From Leptospira haakeii (GTDB lineage: Bacteria > Spirochaetota > Leptospiria > Leptospirales > Leptospiraceae), in contig NZ_NPEG01000015.1 of the NCBI RefSeq assembly GCF_002812045.1, positions 1 through 64,000 of the forward strand: a DNA stretch of 64,000 nt. The letters run 5' to 3'. Below are positions 49,752 to 59,083 of the stretch, piece by piece. A model generated the notes under the pieces. It saw only the letters and a program-made list of their open reading frames with translations, searched no databases and was not told the origin of the DNA. The position numbers and the translations under genes are program-made. Within the stretch, counting starts at the first letter, position 1. Each line of letters starts with the position of its first letter.

Positions 49752-50900
49752 TTAAAGTGCACCCTTTTGCATTAATTCTAAATTCTTAATGTATCTGTCT
49801 CTTTCCCCAGGGTGATCCGATTTACTCTTAAACTCCAAACCCAAAATCAAATGTTCATCCTCATCCTTACTCCACCAACGGATCGTTCCAGAAACAGTCA
49901 ACGGAGCTTGCATTTTGAACAATACATCGAAAACAAAATCTTCCTGTTTAGGCAAGGTATCCATTAAATTCGGATCGTGAATTTTTACCTTAATTCCTTT
50001 GGCAGAAGCATCCAGGATTCTGAATCTTTCGATTGTTTTGATCGTATTCGATTCCTTGATCCTACCTACAACTTCATCAGAAAGCCTTCCTAATTCTTCC
50101 AAATAATCTGAACTGAGTTTTTTATCCCTACTTTGGATCCAAATATACCCGATCGGAATCAAATCGTTTGAATGATTTTTATAGATGATTGGACGAATCA
50201 GTTCTGAAACTATTTTTTGATCCTTAAATTTCCGAACGACCGAACCAATATCATCATCAATCTCTTTAGTGTAATTCAATCGATCAGGGTTCATTGCCGT
50301 CATATAGGATTCGGTATTTTGAGTATCTTCTAAAAGTAAGGATTTACGGGTCCGTTTTACTATCTCGAATTTTCTGTCCAGACCGGGTTTAAAAGCATCG
50401 ATCACTATATTATCTGTGCTGTTCTTTTTGAGGCGGTTTTTATAATCTTCGAAATTGACCTTAACCAAAGTTGGAATATTGAACATATTTGCATCAATTA
50501 CTGTCTTCGAAGAAACTACGTTCGTAACAAAAGCTTTTCCGTTAGGCACTAAGATCCTAGCACTCTCACGATTCAACTTCGCAATTGCCAATCTTTCTAC
50601 TTTTAGAAGATAAAGGTCTTTTTCTATTTTTTGAACGAGGATACAATCAAGCTCAATAAATTTTGCGAGGATTTTATATAACGAAACCTTATTGTCTCCA
50701 CTTTCTTCCAATCCATCTTGAACATAGATAAGGACTTTTTCGTCTTCCTCCATATACTTTTTGATGGTCGCCTTTTTATCAAAAGGATCCACCTTAAAAG
50801 TAAGTTCCTGATCTAAGAGATATTTAGTAATTACATGTTTTTTTTGATCCTTAGAAACGATATAATCTAAAGCTCTGGAATTCTTCTCAAAATATTGCAT
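49752..50900 (-). CDS. DUF1577 (PilZN) and PilZ-like domain protein
   Basis: A 382-aa cytosolic protein. The N-terminal two thirds (about 1-245) matches DUF1577, a family known to me mainly from Leptospira and regarded as an N-terminal partner of PilZ. The C-terminal third (IKESNTIKTIERFRILDASAKGIKVKIHDPNLMDTLPKQEDFVFDVLFKMQAPLTVSGTIRWWSKDEDEHLILGLEFK) is a PilZ-like beta-barrel. The usual RxxxR and DxSxxG c-di-GMP motifs are weakly kept: ERFRILDASAKGIKVKI has R..R-like spacing and DASAKG. It may bind c-di-GMP. Convergent with the polymerase gene. Confidence 0.75.
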   Translation of the reverse strand: MQYFEKNSRALDYIVSKDQKKHVITKYLLDQELTFKVDPFDKKATIKKYMEEDEKVLIYVQDGLEESGDNKVSLYKILAKFIELDCILVQKIEKDLYLLKVERLAIAKLNRESARILVPNGKAFVTNVVSSKTVIDANMFNIPTLVKVNFEDYKNRLKKNSTDNIVIDAFKPGLDRKFEIVKRTRKSLLLEDTQNTESYMTAMNPDRLNYTKEIDDDIGSVVRKFKDQKIVSELIRPIIYKNHSNDLIPIGYIWIQSRDKKLSSDYLEELGRLSDEVVGRIKESNTIKTIERFRILDASAKGIKVKIHDPNLMDTLPKQEDFVFDVLFKMQAPLTVSGTIRWWSKDEDEHLILGLEFKSKSDHPGERDRYIKNLELMQKGAL

Positions 50901-51063
50901 AATCCGACTAGACTTCTTTTAATAAGCGAATTGATTCTTTCCGAATTAACCGACTCACAATTTATTCTTGGAATGTCTTTCGTTTTCGATTTTTTTCAGG
51001 CAAAATCGCCTTCTTTTGGAAAAAAATTCTTACCTAACTTTATCCATTAGGGAATGCTCGCCT

Positions 51064-51104
51064 CGACTAACGTATCCCTCAAACGAGGGAAACGTGAAAA
51101 GTCG
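51064..51104 (+). ncRNA. Candidate structured RNA element upstream of a secreted protein gene
   Basis: Three nested stems fit in this stretch: CGACT (51064-51068) with AGTCG (51100-51104), ACGT (51070-51073) with ACGT (51092-51095), and CCCTC (51076-51080) with GAGGG (51085-51089) closing an AAAC loop. A competing hairpin CGGA/TCCG with loop CAAAA (51103-51115) overlaps the outer stem. The layout could be an untranslated-region switch or small RNA for the gene that starts at 51188. It does not match a riboswitch class that I know. Confidence 0.35.
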
Positions 51105-51187
51105 GACAAAATCCGCGAAAAATTAATCGTTGACTATCGTTCAATTTGGAAATAAATTATTAATTCAATTTTGAGTCTGGGGAATAT

Positions 51188-51487
51188 ATGAAAAAACTAC
51201 TTATTGTTCAGCTTCTCATCTTAATCCTTTCTGCTCATTCCAAACTTGGTCTTTATGCGGATGGATGTTATATCTGCGGTTCGGGTTCTAGTTCGAACTG
51301 TAGAGACTATTGCAGTTATTCAGGCTCGGATACTTCTGAAAGCCGCAAAAAATGTGAGAAGTCCGGATGTAAGATCGGCGGGACAGCAAGTTGTCCGTCT
51401 GCTGTTAATTACAAAGTTTGTTCTGCTTCTATTTTCGATTCTCCGATCGACAAGAAAACTATCCTCGCATCCCTTCTCGCTAAATAG
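51188..51487 (+). CDS. Small secreted Cys-rich protein
   Basis: A 99-aa protein with a signal peptide (about 1-24, ending LYADG). The mature part is short, Gly/Ser-rich and has eight Cys in pairs (CYIC, CRDYC, CEKSGC, CPSAVNYKVC), suggesting several disulfides or metal binding. No family recognised. A GGGGAATAT ribosome binding site lies before the ATG. It lies 84 bases after the candidate RNA element and ends shortly before a terminator. Confidence 0.65.
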   Translation: MKKLLIVQLLILILSAHSKLGLYADGCYICGSGSSSNCRDYCSYSGSDTSESRKKCEKSGCKIGGTASCPSAVNYKVCSASIFDSPIDKKTILASLLAK

Positions 51488-51495
51488 CTTCTAAT

Positions 51496-51525
51496 CCCGG
51501 GGACCAAACCGCCCCGGGTGTCTTT
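51496..51525 (+). terminator. GC-rich terminator after the Cys-rich protein gene
   Basis: CCCGGGG (51496-51502) pairs with CCCCGGG (51512-51518), followed by TGTCTTTTCTC. It lies between convergent genes and may serve the plus strand. Confidence 0.75.
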
Positions 51526-51527
51526 TC

Positions 51528-52340
51528 TCATTTTAAAGTATTTATATAATCACTTAAGTCAGAGCTGATCTTAGAAGAACTTGCTTCGAATACCATAGGT
51601 GGATTCGTTCCTAATGTAGGGCTAAACATCCCGAGGCAGCTCAAACTTCCAATCCCACATTCCTTAGGATTCGGAGAGATCCATAAAGCTCTCCAAACAG
51701 AATAATTATTATCATATTCGAGTTCTTTGAGTAAATTTAGGTTTTTATCATATACCAAAACCTTTGTATTAGCGACATACGCCTCGTAAGAAGGCAAGAT
51801 CCCTAATGTTACCACACTAAATAAACTGGAGAAAATAGTTACAAAGTTCAAACCTACATTTCTTGTTTTTTCAAAAACGGGATAATGTAGTCCTACGATA
51901 TAATAATCATAAGGAAGATTTTTGAAAGAATAAGTATAATGATCCTCTGTTTTCGAGATCTCTAAAAACTTTTCCAGTTCTCTGATCCCGGTAGGACCAG
52001 TCACTTCTAAGAATGATTTTACGAATTTAGAAACTTTTTCGGAAGATAGATCTTTTCTAATTCCGTTTGGTTTGTTCTCCCCTGGAATAGGAAAACTTCC
52101 TCCAATAGGTTCTTTGATCGTCCGAGAATAGTGATCTGAAAGCGCTTCAAAGTCCACAGTCCCGTCGGGGTTTTTTAGCTTAGTGGATTTAAATGTATTA
52201 AATCCTAAATAAGCGATCCTGAATTTTTTATTAGGTTGTTTTGCTGGAATTCCGAGATCCCCAGTATGGGTAAGGGAATATCTGGAGGCGCAGGAATTGA
52301 ATAGAAGGAAGAAAAGAATGCTAAATAAAATCAAACGCAT
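51528..52340 (-). CDS. Predicted lipoprotein, paralogue family member C (Lp29-like)
   Basis: A 270-aa lipoprotein (signal peptide and lipobox FNSC). It has the shared pattern of the three paralogues nearby: FRIAYLGFNTF, RKDLSSEKVSKFVKSFLEVTGPTGIREL, YDYYIVGLHYPVF, VVTLGILPSYEAYVANTKVLVYDKNLNLLKELEYDN and LWISPNPKECGIGSL. It resembles the Leptospira Lp29 family by memory, which I cannot verify here. Probably surface or periplasmic. Confidence 0.65.
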   Translation of the reverse strand: MRLILFSILFFLLFNSCASRYSLTHTGDLGIPAKQPNKKFRIAYLGFNTFKSTKLKNPDGTVDFEALSDHYSRTIKEPIGGSFPIPGENKPNGIRKDLSSEKVSKFVKSFLEVTGPTGIRELEKFLEISKTEDHYTYSFKNLPYDYYIVGLHYPVFEKTRNVGLNFVTIFSSLFSVVTLGILPSYEAYVANTKVLVYDKNLNLLKELEYDNNYSVWRALWISPNPKECGIGSLSCLGMFSPTLGTNPPMVFEASSSKISSDLSDYINTLK

Positions 52341-52409
52341 TTCAAAACTCTAAACAATTCCCGACTAAGTTGCCAGTAAAAATTTATCCAACAAAACTAA
52401 GTTTTGGAT

Positions 52410-53222
52410 TTATTTGAAAATAACTGACTCGATATCTTTCTCAATTGCAGGAATTTGTCCTGAGTAAATATGCTCATCCCTATTCGATCTCATATTATCC
52501 CCTTGAAGACAACGCAAAAATTCACAAGATTTAGATGCCGGCATCCAAAGAGCAGATATTTCAGTGTATCTATTATTATAATCAAAACGTTTAAGTTCGT
52601 TCAAATTTTTATCATAGATAATTACAGTAGAGTATGCTTTTCCTTTTCCGACATATGGAAGCACTCCTAATGTAAAGAAAGAGAATGGAAAAGAAATGAT
52701 GTGAAAGAAACTTTCATCTTCAGCACTTTCAGCAAAAGCGGGAAGATGGATCCCTATAACATAATAATCAAATTGATGATCTCTCAGAAAATAATCATAT
52801 TCTTTTCCGCGGGGAACAACATGAACATATTTGTTCATCTCTTTCAAACCTGACTGACGAACCGAATCTAGATAACTGAAAACGAAATTACGAACTTTTA
52901 GTGAAGGAATATCTCGTCTAACTTGATTCACATTTGCAAGTTCATCAGAACCAAAATCCCCATATGGAGGGTCTGTCAAAAAACGAGCTCTATCATCTAA
53001 ACTAGCAGTATATGTTCGTCTCCTACCGTAGGAAGCAGTTAACTCTTCTTTGAAACCCATAAATCCGATGTAAGCAATCTTTGGCTTTTTATAATTTTCT
53101 GGGAGGGTTTTGCGCACATAAGGCTCAGCTAATGTCGGATAAATCCTAGTACTACAGTTAATAAAAGGAAGTCCTAGTGATACTAAGGAAAGAATAAATA
53201 ACTTTCTAAAAAGATTCTTCAT
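52410..53222 (-). CDS. Predicted lipoprotein, paralogue family member B (Lp29-like)
   Basis: A 270-aa lipoprotein with signal peptide and lipobox FINC. Shared motifs: KIAYIGFMGFKEEL, RRDIPSLKVRNFVFSYLDSVRQSGLKEM, FDYYVIGIHLPAFAE, FFTLGVLPYVGKGKAYSTVIIYDKNLNELKRFDYNN and LWMPASKSCEF. It lies between paralogue C and a membrane-protein gene on the minus strand. Tandem paralogues imply duplication. Confidence 0.65.
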   Translation of the reverse strand: MKNLFRKLFILSLVSLGLPFINCSTRIYPTLAEPYVRKTLPENYKKPKIAYIGFMGFKEELTASYGRRRTYTASLDDRARFLTDPPYGDFGSDELANVNQVRRDIPSLKVRNFVFSYLDSVRQSGLKEMNKYVHVVPRGKEYDYFLRDHQFDYYVIGIHLPAFAESAEDESFFHIISFPFSFFTLGVLPYVGKGKAYSTVIIYDKNLNELKRFDYNNRYTEISALWMPASKSCEFLRCLQGDNMRSNRDEHIYSGQIPAIEKDIESVIFK

Positions 53223-53280
53223 ATGGCGAATGACGTTAGAAAGCCAGATAAATTCGGCAAGAAAAATTTAAGGGTTTTGA

Positions 53281-53679
53281 CTATCGTCCTTCTTTCGAAC
53301 TCGCCAAAATAATACAACAAGCAGCGATTATTAAAGTGACAGGAGTGAACACAGTTGCTTCCGTCGCATTCAAAGAGAATATATTTCCTATAGTATTCAA
53401 TGAAAAGACTGCAGCCATAATCCAAATTGCGATCCGGACGACTCGCTCTGGCACAGGGAGTTTGATATATTTAGAATCTAGCGCAATGACTATTAAAAAG
53501 ATAGAATTTAGAAGAATGGAAATCGATTCAAAAACGATCATCTGCTCCCAAGTCTCCAATCTTCCTCCCCACACTATGGAAAAAGGAACTGCACCTGATA
53601 TGATGATCGTGTGAAAAATTATAGAACAGGAAAAGAATAGTAATAATAGGATTTTAGCAATTTTACGGATCAGATTCAT
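53281..53679 (-). CDS. Four-helix membrane protein of unknown function
   Basis: A 132-aa integral membrane protein from ATG 53679 (a TTG at 53691 is possible). About four helices: LLLLFFSCSIIFHTIIISGAV, MIVFESISILLNSIFLIVIAL, VRIAIWIMAAVFSLNTIGNIF and VFTPVTLIIAACCIILASS. No family is recognised. It stands between paralogues A and B of the lipoprotein family. Confidence 0.6.
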   Translation of the reverse strand: MNLIRKIAKILLLLFFSCSIIFHTIIISGAVPFSIVWGGRLETWEQMIVFESISILLNSIFLIVIALDSKYIKLPVPERVVRIAIWIMAAVFSLNTIGNIFSLNATEATVFTPVTLIIAACCIILASSKEGR

Positions 53680-53798
53680 TTTTCTAAACAACTCCCTAAT
53701 AAATAAGAATGGATCGGATCCGTCATTTTATTTTTTAGATTTTGCACATTAGGCTCCATTTAAAAAACGATCGAATGGAGCCCAACTATCTACTTCTA

Positions 53799-54617
53799 CT
53801 AATTTGAAGAAACAAAATTCGAAACGTCGGATTCCACTTGTGGAAGTAAGTCACGATATACAAATCCCGGAACCGCTTCTCTTTGTTTCGGCATACAGGT
53901 CGTCCTTTCGGAGCATTCCGCAGGATAAGCGGGGACCCACAAAGAGCGCAATACAGTATAGGAAGCATTGTATTCCTTTTGCCAAACTTGATTTAAATCT
54001 TTATCATACACTTTAACATCGATGGTGGCATCTCCCCATTGGAATGCAGGAAAGATACCCAAAGTTACGATGGAAAACAATATACTAAATAATTGAGGGA
54101 ACGCTAATGCTGCATTCATGTTTTCAAATGCTGGACCTAAAGCACCGACCACTATATAATCCACGTCCAAATTTTTAAGATGAGGAGTATAAGAATCCTT
54201 TCCATCCTCAGTCTTTTTACCGTCTTTCACCGGCTCAATCACATGGATCAACTCTTCGGTTCCGGACTTTTTAACTATAGAAAGGTAATCCGAAACGAAT
54301 TTTAGTATTTTCTCTTTAGGCACATCTTTGCGTAGCCCATTACTTTTTAAAGTATGAGCAGGTTGAGCAACAGTTTCCGATAAGGAGAGACGTTTACTTT
54401 TATCCAAAACTGCCGTATATGTAGTCGTTCTACCGGAAACATTCGAAACGAAAGAACGAAACGGAACAAAACCTATATAAGCTATCTTAACGTTCTTCTT
54501 CAAAACAACCGGAACAGTTACGCTTTCATCCGGATATTTCACGAAATAATGCGCGTTACATCCAAATACCCCAAACAGGATAATCACCAATATCAGATTT
54601 TTTTTATATTTAATCAT
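53799..54617 (-). CDS. Predicted lipoprotein, paralogue family member A (Lp29-like)
   Basis: A 272-aa lipoprotein with a signal peptide and lipobox VFGC. Shared motifs: NVKIAYIGFVPFRSF, RKDVPKEKILKFVSDYLSIVKKSGTEEL, VDYIVVGALGPAFE, IVTLGIFPAFQWGDATIDVKVYDKDLNQVWQKEYNA and LWVPAYPAEC. Upstream neighbour on the minus strand is the last gene of the alternative complex III operon, separated by a terminator. Confidence 0.65.
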   Translation of the reverse strand: MIKYKKNLILVIILFGVFGCNAHYFVKYPDESVTVPVVLKKNVKIAYIGFVPFRSFVSNVSGRTTTYTAVLDKSKRLSLSETVAQPAHTLKSNGLRKDVPKEKILKFVSDYLSIVKKSGTEELIHVIEPVKDGKKTEDGKDSYTPHLKNLDVDYIVVGALGPAFENMNAALAFPQLFSILFSIVTLGIFPAFQWGDATIDVKVYDKDLNQVWQKEYNASYTVLRSLWVPAYPAECSERTTCMPKQREAVPGFVYRDLLPQVESDVSNFVSSN

Positions 54618-54693
54618 CTACAGACCTCGAGCGATCTATAAATGACATTTGCGAAATGTTTAAAAGAAAAAAATACCTTAGAGAGTGAGGAAG

Positions 54694-54733
54694 ATAAAAA
54701 AAAATCCCCCAACGAATCAAATTCGGAGGGGGC
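54694..54733 (-). terminator. Terminator of the alternative complex III operon
   Basis: Read on the minus strand, GCCCCC with its partner GGGGG (54706-54710 and 54728-54732) plus the inner CGAAT/ATTCG pairing forms a strong hairpin followed by a run of nine T (54695-54703). It lies after the last operon gene (stop at 54773). Confidence 0.85.
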
Positions 54734-54772
54734 TTTGTGAATTTTGAAACGGATAAAAGAACGTTCTTTCTT

Positions 54773-55297
54773 TTACTTTTTCAGCTCAGGTGCCAGATCT
54801 GCCAGAGGAACCTTATCTTTCGGAAGGTTTCTGTAGATATCATATTCGAAACCATCAGCAGATCTTCCTTTCGAATCAGGTCCTGCATTAGGATCGTTTT
54901 TATGATTATATCTGTCTCTGTCCTCTCTATCTAAGAAAGGTTTATAATCAGAACGGTATCCCCATTTAAAAACGGAATCGTCCGGATTCTGAGCGACTAC
55001 CAAACAAACCGGGTCTACCCAACCTTCGTTTTTTTCGGTCTTGATACGAACCAATTTTTTCGCGATGTAGTAATGATTTCTGTAATCATAAACCTTTACT
55101 ACAGTTCCAACAGGAAGGAATTCCACAGGAACAGGATTGGATTGGTCGTCGGAAAGAATTCCGACTTTAGGATCCAATTTACCTTTTTCTAATGTAGGGC
55201 AGTTAATATTCCCTACGATTTGAGCGGTGTTGGAGCAAGCTCCCAAAGCGAGAGCTGCAATTCCGAGGATCGTAATATTTAATGCTAATTTTTTCAT
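54773..55297 (-). CDS. Lipoprotein with SH3-like domain, cotranscribed with alternative complex III
   Basis: A 174-aa protein with a signal peptide and lipobox LGAC. Residues about 50-100 (GILSDDQSNPVPVEFLPVGTVVKVYDYRNHYYIAKKLVRIKTEKNEGWVDPVCLVV) look like a bacterial SH3 domain. A charged C-terminal tail with DRDRYNHKNDPNAG follows. It starts 11 bases after actF, so it is the seventh gene of the operon. It may assist assembly of the complex or anchor it; this is inference. Confidence 0.75.
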   Translation of the reverse strand: MKKLALNITILGIAALALGACSNTAQIVGNINCPTLEKGKLDPKVGILSDDQSNPVPVEFLPVGTVVKVYDYRNHYYIAKKLVRIKTEKNEGWVDPVCLVVAQNPDDSVFKWGYRSDYKPFLDREDRDRYNHKNDPNAGPDSKGRSADGFEYDIYRNLPKDKVPLADLAPELKK

Positions 55298-55308
55298 GAT
55301 CCTTTTCC

Positions 55309-56532
55309 TTATTGGTGATGGTGTAAAGCGTCTTCCAATCTCGGATCTCCCACCGGGATCAATGGAGCTTTTTCCAATCTTTTCAGAACTACCAGACCGA
55401 ATAATCCGATCACTCCTACAACGGATCCTAAAGATACCAGGTATCCTCCGAAGGAGAAGTCCACGAAATTAGCAGGGTATACCAACCAGAAAATCTCCGT
55501 AGCCTGAGTGAAGATAACCCAAAGAGCAACTTTCACTAAGAAATCGATGTCTCTTTTGTTCGGACGATTTAATAGAAGTAAGAAAGGAACCGCGAACTTG
55601 ATCGCAGGCAATGCCAGAGTCAGGTATTCCCATCCGCCAGTCAGTCTTTGCTCATAGAAGAAAGTTTCTTCCGGAATGGAAGCATACCAGATCAACATGA
55701 ACTGAGAGAAACCAACGTAAGCCCAGAATACTGTGAAACCGAGAAGGAATTTTCCTAAGTCATGGATATGGTTTTCGTTCACCAAGTTTCCTAAAAATCC
55801 TTTTTTCTTCAGGTAATACGCCATGATTATGAAAGAAGAAAGTCCTGCCTGGTAAGCTCCTGCGAAACAATAAACTCCGAACATAGTAGAGAACCAGTGC
55901 GGAGTAAGGGACATGACCAGCATAATAGAAACTAAGGAGAATGAAAGTGCGAAGAATATGATATATCCTCCGGCTAACTTTGCGCTGAACTGAGTATGTT
56001 TAACGTCTTTGTCGCTATCTTGGGTTACGGATTTCTTATAGAAAAGGTATCCGAACGCAGACCAAGCTGCTCCTAAAACAACCACCATCACGGAGAAAAA
56101 TCCGATGTTCAAAAGCGGTTTTTTATGTTTAAGAAGTTTATCAGCTTCTACCACTTCTGCATGAGTCCACTCATATAGATCATGAGCCCCAAAGATCAGA
56201 ACTAAAAGAAGGACCGTTGCAACCGGAACGAACAATCCGTAGGTTTCGGAAATTCTACGAAGAGTTACTGGCCAATGAGCACCAGTGATATGTGCCAAAG
56301 AGGTAAAGAATATCCCTGCAAGTGTAATTCCTAAAATGAAGAATACACCAACTAAGTATGCGGACCAAGCCGGATTGGAATGACCACCTTCATGACGAAG
56401 TTCTGGATGTCCAAGACCGAAAGCCGCAAGACCAATACTTGCCAATCCTACTAGAATCATTCCAACCAGAGCGTTTCTGGTTTTGGAATCCAACTTAAAG
56501 TTGATTAAGCTTTGTTCTACTTTAACTTCCAT
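55309..56532 (-). CDS. actF: Alternative complex III subunit ActF (NrfD-like membrane protein)
   Basis: A 407-aa membrane protein with ten helices of the second NrfD-like subunit of alternative complex III. Blocks include HITGAHWPVTLRRISETYGLFVPVATVLLLVLIFGAHDLYEWTH and FLLGFTVFWAYVGFSQFMLIWYASIPEETFFYEQRLTGGWEYLTLALPAIKFAVPFLLLL. It starts at the last base of actE. Transfers electrons and perhaps protons within the quinol:cytochrome c oxidoreductase. Confidence 0.85.
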   Translation of the reverse strand: MEVKVEQSLINFKLDSKTRNALVGMILVGLASIGLAAFGLGHPELRHEGGHSNPAWSAYLVGVFFILGITLAGIFFTSLAHITGAHWPVTLRRISETYGLFVPVATVLLLVLIFGAHDLYEWTHAEVVEADKLLKHKKPLLNIGFFSVMVVVLGAAWSAFGYLFYKKSVTQDSDKDVKHTQFSAKLAGGYIIFFALSFSLVSIMLVMSLTPHWFSTMFGVYCFAGAYQAGLSSFIIMAYYLKKKGFLGNLVNENHIHDLGKFLLGFTVFWAYVGFSQFMLIWYASIPEETFFYEQRLTGGWEYLTLALPAIKFAVPFLLLLNRPNKRDIDFLVKVALWVIFTQATEIFWLVYPANFVDFSFGGYLVSLGSVVGVIGLFGLVVLKRLEKAPLIPVGDPRLEDALHHHQ

Positions 56533-57131
56533 TATTTACCAGCCGTTCTGTTGTCGTATTCTTGTAATTTACGAACATATAATATGATTTTCCAACGATC
56601 CTCGGAAGGAACTTGAGAAGCATAACTTTTCATTGCTCCTTTTCCTTCGGTGATGATATGATAGATCTGTCCGTCGGAATAACCTTTAGCGCTCGCAGAT
56701 GTGAGTGCAGCCATCGGGCTTCCGTCAGATTGAGCCATATTCAAACGTGGAGCTGGACCTACTACGGTTCCATTTCCTTGTCCTCTAACACCGTGACAAG
56801 GGCTACAATACGTTTGGTATTTGATCTCCCCTTTTTGAAGAGTAGCCAGATCTCCTTTAATAGGATTCGCAAGTCCCTTATTAGGAAGAGCATCCAGAGA
56901 TTGTGTCCAACCTGCATACTCGTAAGGGAAATATCCTTGAGGAACTGCTCCTACAGGAGGAAGGCGTAAGGAAGTATTGTTCGGAAAATTAGAGTCCGCT
57001 TCCTGAGCCTCTCTTGCTGGAGAATCAGCCATATCAGGCATGTACTCCATAGGAGGAGTCTTAGACTCGCAGTTCCATAGAATCAAACCTGCGAGAGAAA
57101 GAGCAAAAATTCTTTGCAGTGAAATCATCAA
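56532..57131 (-). CDS. actE: Alternative complex III subunit ActE (monohaem cytochrome c lipoprotein)
   Basis: A 199-aa cytochrome c. Signal peptide ending LILWNC (lipobox-like). A single haem motif CSPCHGVRG (about residue 111) with a distal Met candidate (GKGAMKSYASQVP) late in the chain. Its stop overlaps the actF start by one base. It probably passes electrons to a downstream oxidase. Confidence 0.85.
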   Translation of the reverse strand: MMISLQRIFALSLAGLILWNCESKTPPMEYMPDMADSPAREAQEADSNFPNNTSLRLPPVGAVPQGYFPYEYAGWTQSLDALPNKGLANPIKGDLATLQKGEIKYQTYCSPCHGVRGQGNGTVVGPAPRLNMAQSDGSPMAALTSASAKGYSDGQIYHIITEGKGAMKSYASQVPSEDRWKIILYVRKLQEYDNRTAGK

Positions 57132-57138
57132 AATTCTC

Positions 57139-57690
57139 CTATTTCACCGTCTCGACATGTTTAGAGCCGAGGCCTTTGATAAAGTCGGTCACTGAACCTT
57201 CAGAATAATTCGCGGAATTGGAAGGGATCCAAAGTGCGAATTTGTCGGTTGTGATGTCCGGATGTAAAACTTTACGACCGGTTCTTGGAAGTTTAGCCAG
57301 GAAGAACAAAGCTGCAGCTGTGGAAAGTCCAGCCATGAACACTGTAAACTCGAATGTGATCGGAATATAAGCAAACCAAGCGTTGAAACTTTTTCCGGAG
57401 ATATTGATCGGCCAATCGTATTTATGAGTTAAATACTGCATGGAGAAACCAACAGTGCATCCAAAAATTCCCATGAAGAAGGTTACCCAAGGAAGTCCGG
57501 AACGAGGAAGACCCATCGCGTCATCCAATCCGTGAACAGGATATGGAGTAAAACAATCGAAGTTGGTATAACCCTTCTCCTTTGTTTTCTGAGCGGCGTC
57601 TATGATCTGAGCAGGAGTATCGAATAATCCGAAAACTCCGTGTTCTGTTTCTTCGAAAGTATGAAACTGTTCTTTCTTAGGAGTATACAT
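57139..57690 (-). CDS. actD: Alternative complex III subunit ActD (DUF3341)
   Basis: A 183-aa membrane protein, with two helices (about 68-90 and 110-135). The N-terminal HTFEETEHGVFGLFDTPAQIIDAAQKTKEKGYTNFDCFTPYPVHGLDDAMGLPRSGLPWVTF block is the DUF3341 signature. Its start overlaps the actC stop by one base. Confidence 0.88.
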   Translation of the reverse strand: MYTPKKEQFHTFEETEHGVFGLFDTPAQIIDAAQKTKEKGYTNFDCFTPYPVHGLDDAMGLPRSGLPWVTFFMGIFGCTVGFSMQYLTHKYDWPINISGKSFNAWFAYIPITFEFTVFMAGLSTAAALFFLAKLPRTGRKVLHPDITTDKFALWIPSNSANYSEGSVTDFIKGLGSKHVETVK

Positions 57691-59063
57691 TAATGATGAC
57701 CTCCATCTTTATGAGGCATTACTGTTTTCACTTCCGCGATTGCGATTACTGGAAGTAATCTACAGAAGAGAAGGAACATAGTGAAGAAGATACCGAAGGT
57801 TCCGAGTAACATCATGAAGTCGTAAACTGTTGGAATGTATTTATCCCAACTGGAAGGTAAGAAGTCCGCGTGTAATGTCATTACGATCACGAAACGTTCG
57901 AACCACATACCGATGTTTACGATGATGGAAACGATGAACATCACAGGGATGCTGTTTCTAAGTTTTTTAGACCAGAATACCTGAGGAGCAAATACGTTAC
58001 AGCTGAACATGATGAAGTATGCCCATCCGTAAGGACCGAATGCTCTGTTTACGAAGGTAAATCCTTCGTATTCGTTTCCTGAATACCAAGCCATGAAGAA
58101 CTCAGTGGAGTAAGCAAGACCCACGATCAAACCGGTAACCATGATCACTTTGTTCATGTTTTCCAAGTGTTTCATGGTGATATAATCTTTCAGTTGGAAG
58201 ACTTCCCTTGCGATTACCATCAGAGTAACCACCATCGCGAATCCGGAGAAAATCGCACCGGCAACGAAGTAAGGAGGGAAGATCGTAGTGTGCCATCCAG
58301 GAACGATGGAAACCGCGAAGTCGAAGGATACGATCGTGTGCACCGAAAGAACCAGAGGTGTAGACAATGCAGCGAGGATCATCGCAACAGTCTCTAAGTG
58401 AGACCACGCTTTGTTAGATCCAACCCATCCGAAGGAAAGAATATCATAAACTTTTCTACGAAGAGGAGTAGTAGCTCTGTCTCTCACAGCTGCGATATCC
58501 GGGATCAAACCGATATACCAGAAAACAAGTGAGATACTCAAGTAGGTGGAAACCGCGAAAGTATCCCAGATCAGAGGAGATCTGAAGTTCACCCAAAGAG
58601 GTCCTCTTTCATTCGGATAAGGGAATAACCAAAATCCCATCCAAGGACGTCCGATGTGGATGATCAAAGTAGATGCAGCAGTTAATACCGCGAAGATGGT
58701 CATTGCTTCTGCAGCACGGTTAATACCAGTTCTCCACTCTTGGCGGAACAGATAAAGAACCGCAGAGATCAGAGTTCCAGCGTGACCGATACCGATCCAG
58801 AATACAAAGTTTACGATGAAAAATCCCCAACCTACAGGATTGTTAATCCCGAGGATATAAAGACCTTCGTATACCAAGTATCCGATGATACCTAAATCGA
58901 TTACGGTAATGGTAAGAGCCAGAATGAAAGCCTTCCACCACAGAGAAGTGGGGAAAGCTTCGACCGGCTTGAGGATATCCTCGGTAACGTCACGGACGGA
59001 CTTGCCGCCAGTGACTAAGGGTTGGATATCCAGGGCTTCTTTGATTGCGTTAGGTATAGACAT
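57690..59063 (-). CDS. actC: Alternative complex III subunit ActC (NrfD-type membrane protein)
   Basis: A 457-aa integral membrane protein with ten helices. NrfD features such as [83 protein letters not shown] and [25 protein letters not shown] are clear. It is the quinol-site candidate subunit of the complex. Confidence 0.93.
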   Translation of the reverse strand: MSIPNAIKEALDIQPLVTGGKSVRDVTEDILKPVEAFPTSLWWKAFILALTITVIDLGIIGYLVYEGLYILGINNPVGWGFFIVNFVFWIGIGHAGTLISAVLYLFRQEWRTGINRAAEAMTIFAVLTAASTLIIHIGRPWMGFWLFPYPNERGPLWVNFRSPLIWDTFAVSTYLSISLVFWYIGLIPDIAAVRDRATTPLRRKVYDILSFGWVGSNKAWSHLETVAMILAALSTPLVLSVHTIVSFDFAVSIVPGWHTTIFPPYFVAGAIFSGFAMVVTLMVIAREVFQLKDYITMKHLENMNKVIMVTGLIVGLAYSTEFFMAWYSGNEYEGFTFVNRAFGPYGWAYFIMFSCNVFAPQVFWSKKLRNSIPVMFIVSIIVNIGMWFERFVIVMTLHADFLPSSWDKYIPTVYDFMMLLGTFGIFFTMFLLFCRLLPVIAIAEVKTVMPHKDGGHH

Positions 59064-59083
59064 AGCGCTTTAATTACTCCGGA

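Noticed and set aside
51064..51115. Assigning the leader RNA to a known riboswitch class
   Set aside because: I compared by memory with c-di-GMP, cobalamin, SAM and fluoride consensus sequences; none fitted. Left as an unnamed candidate.
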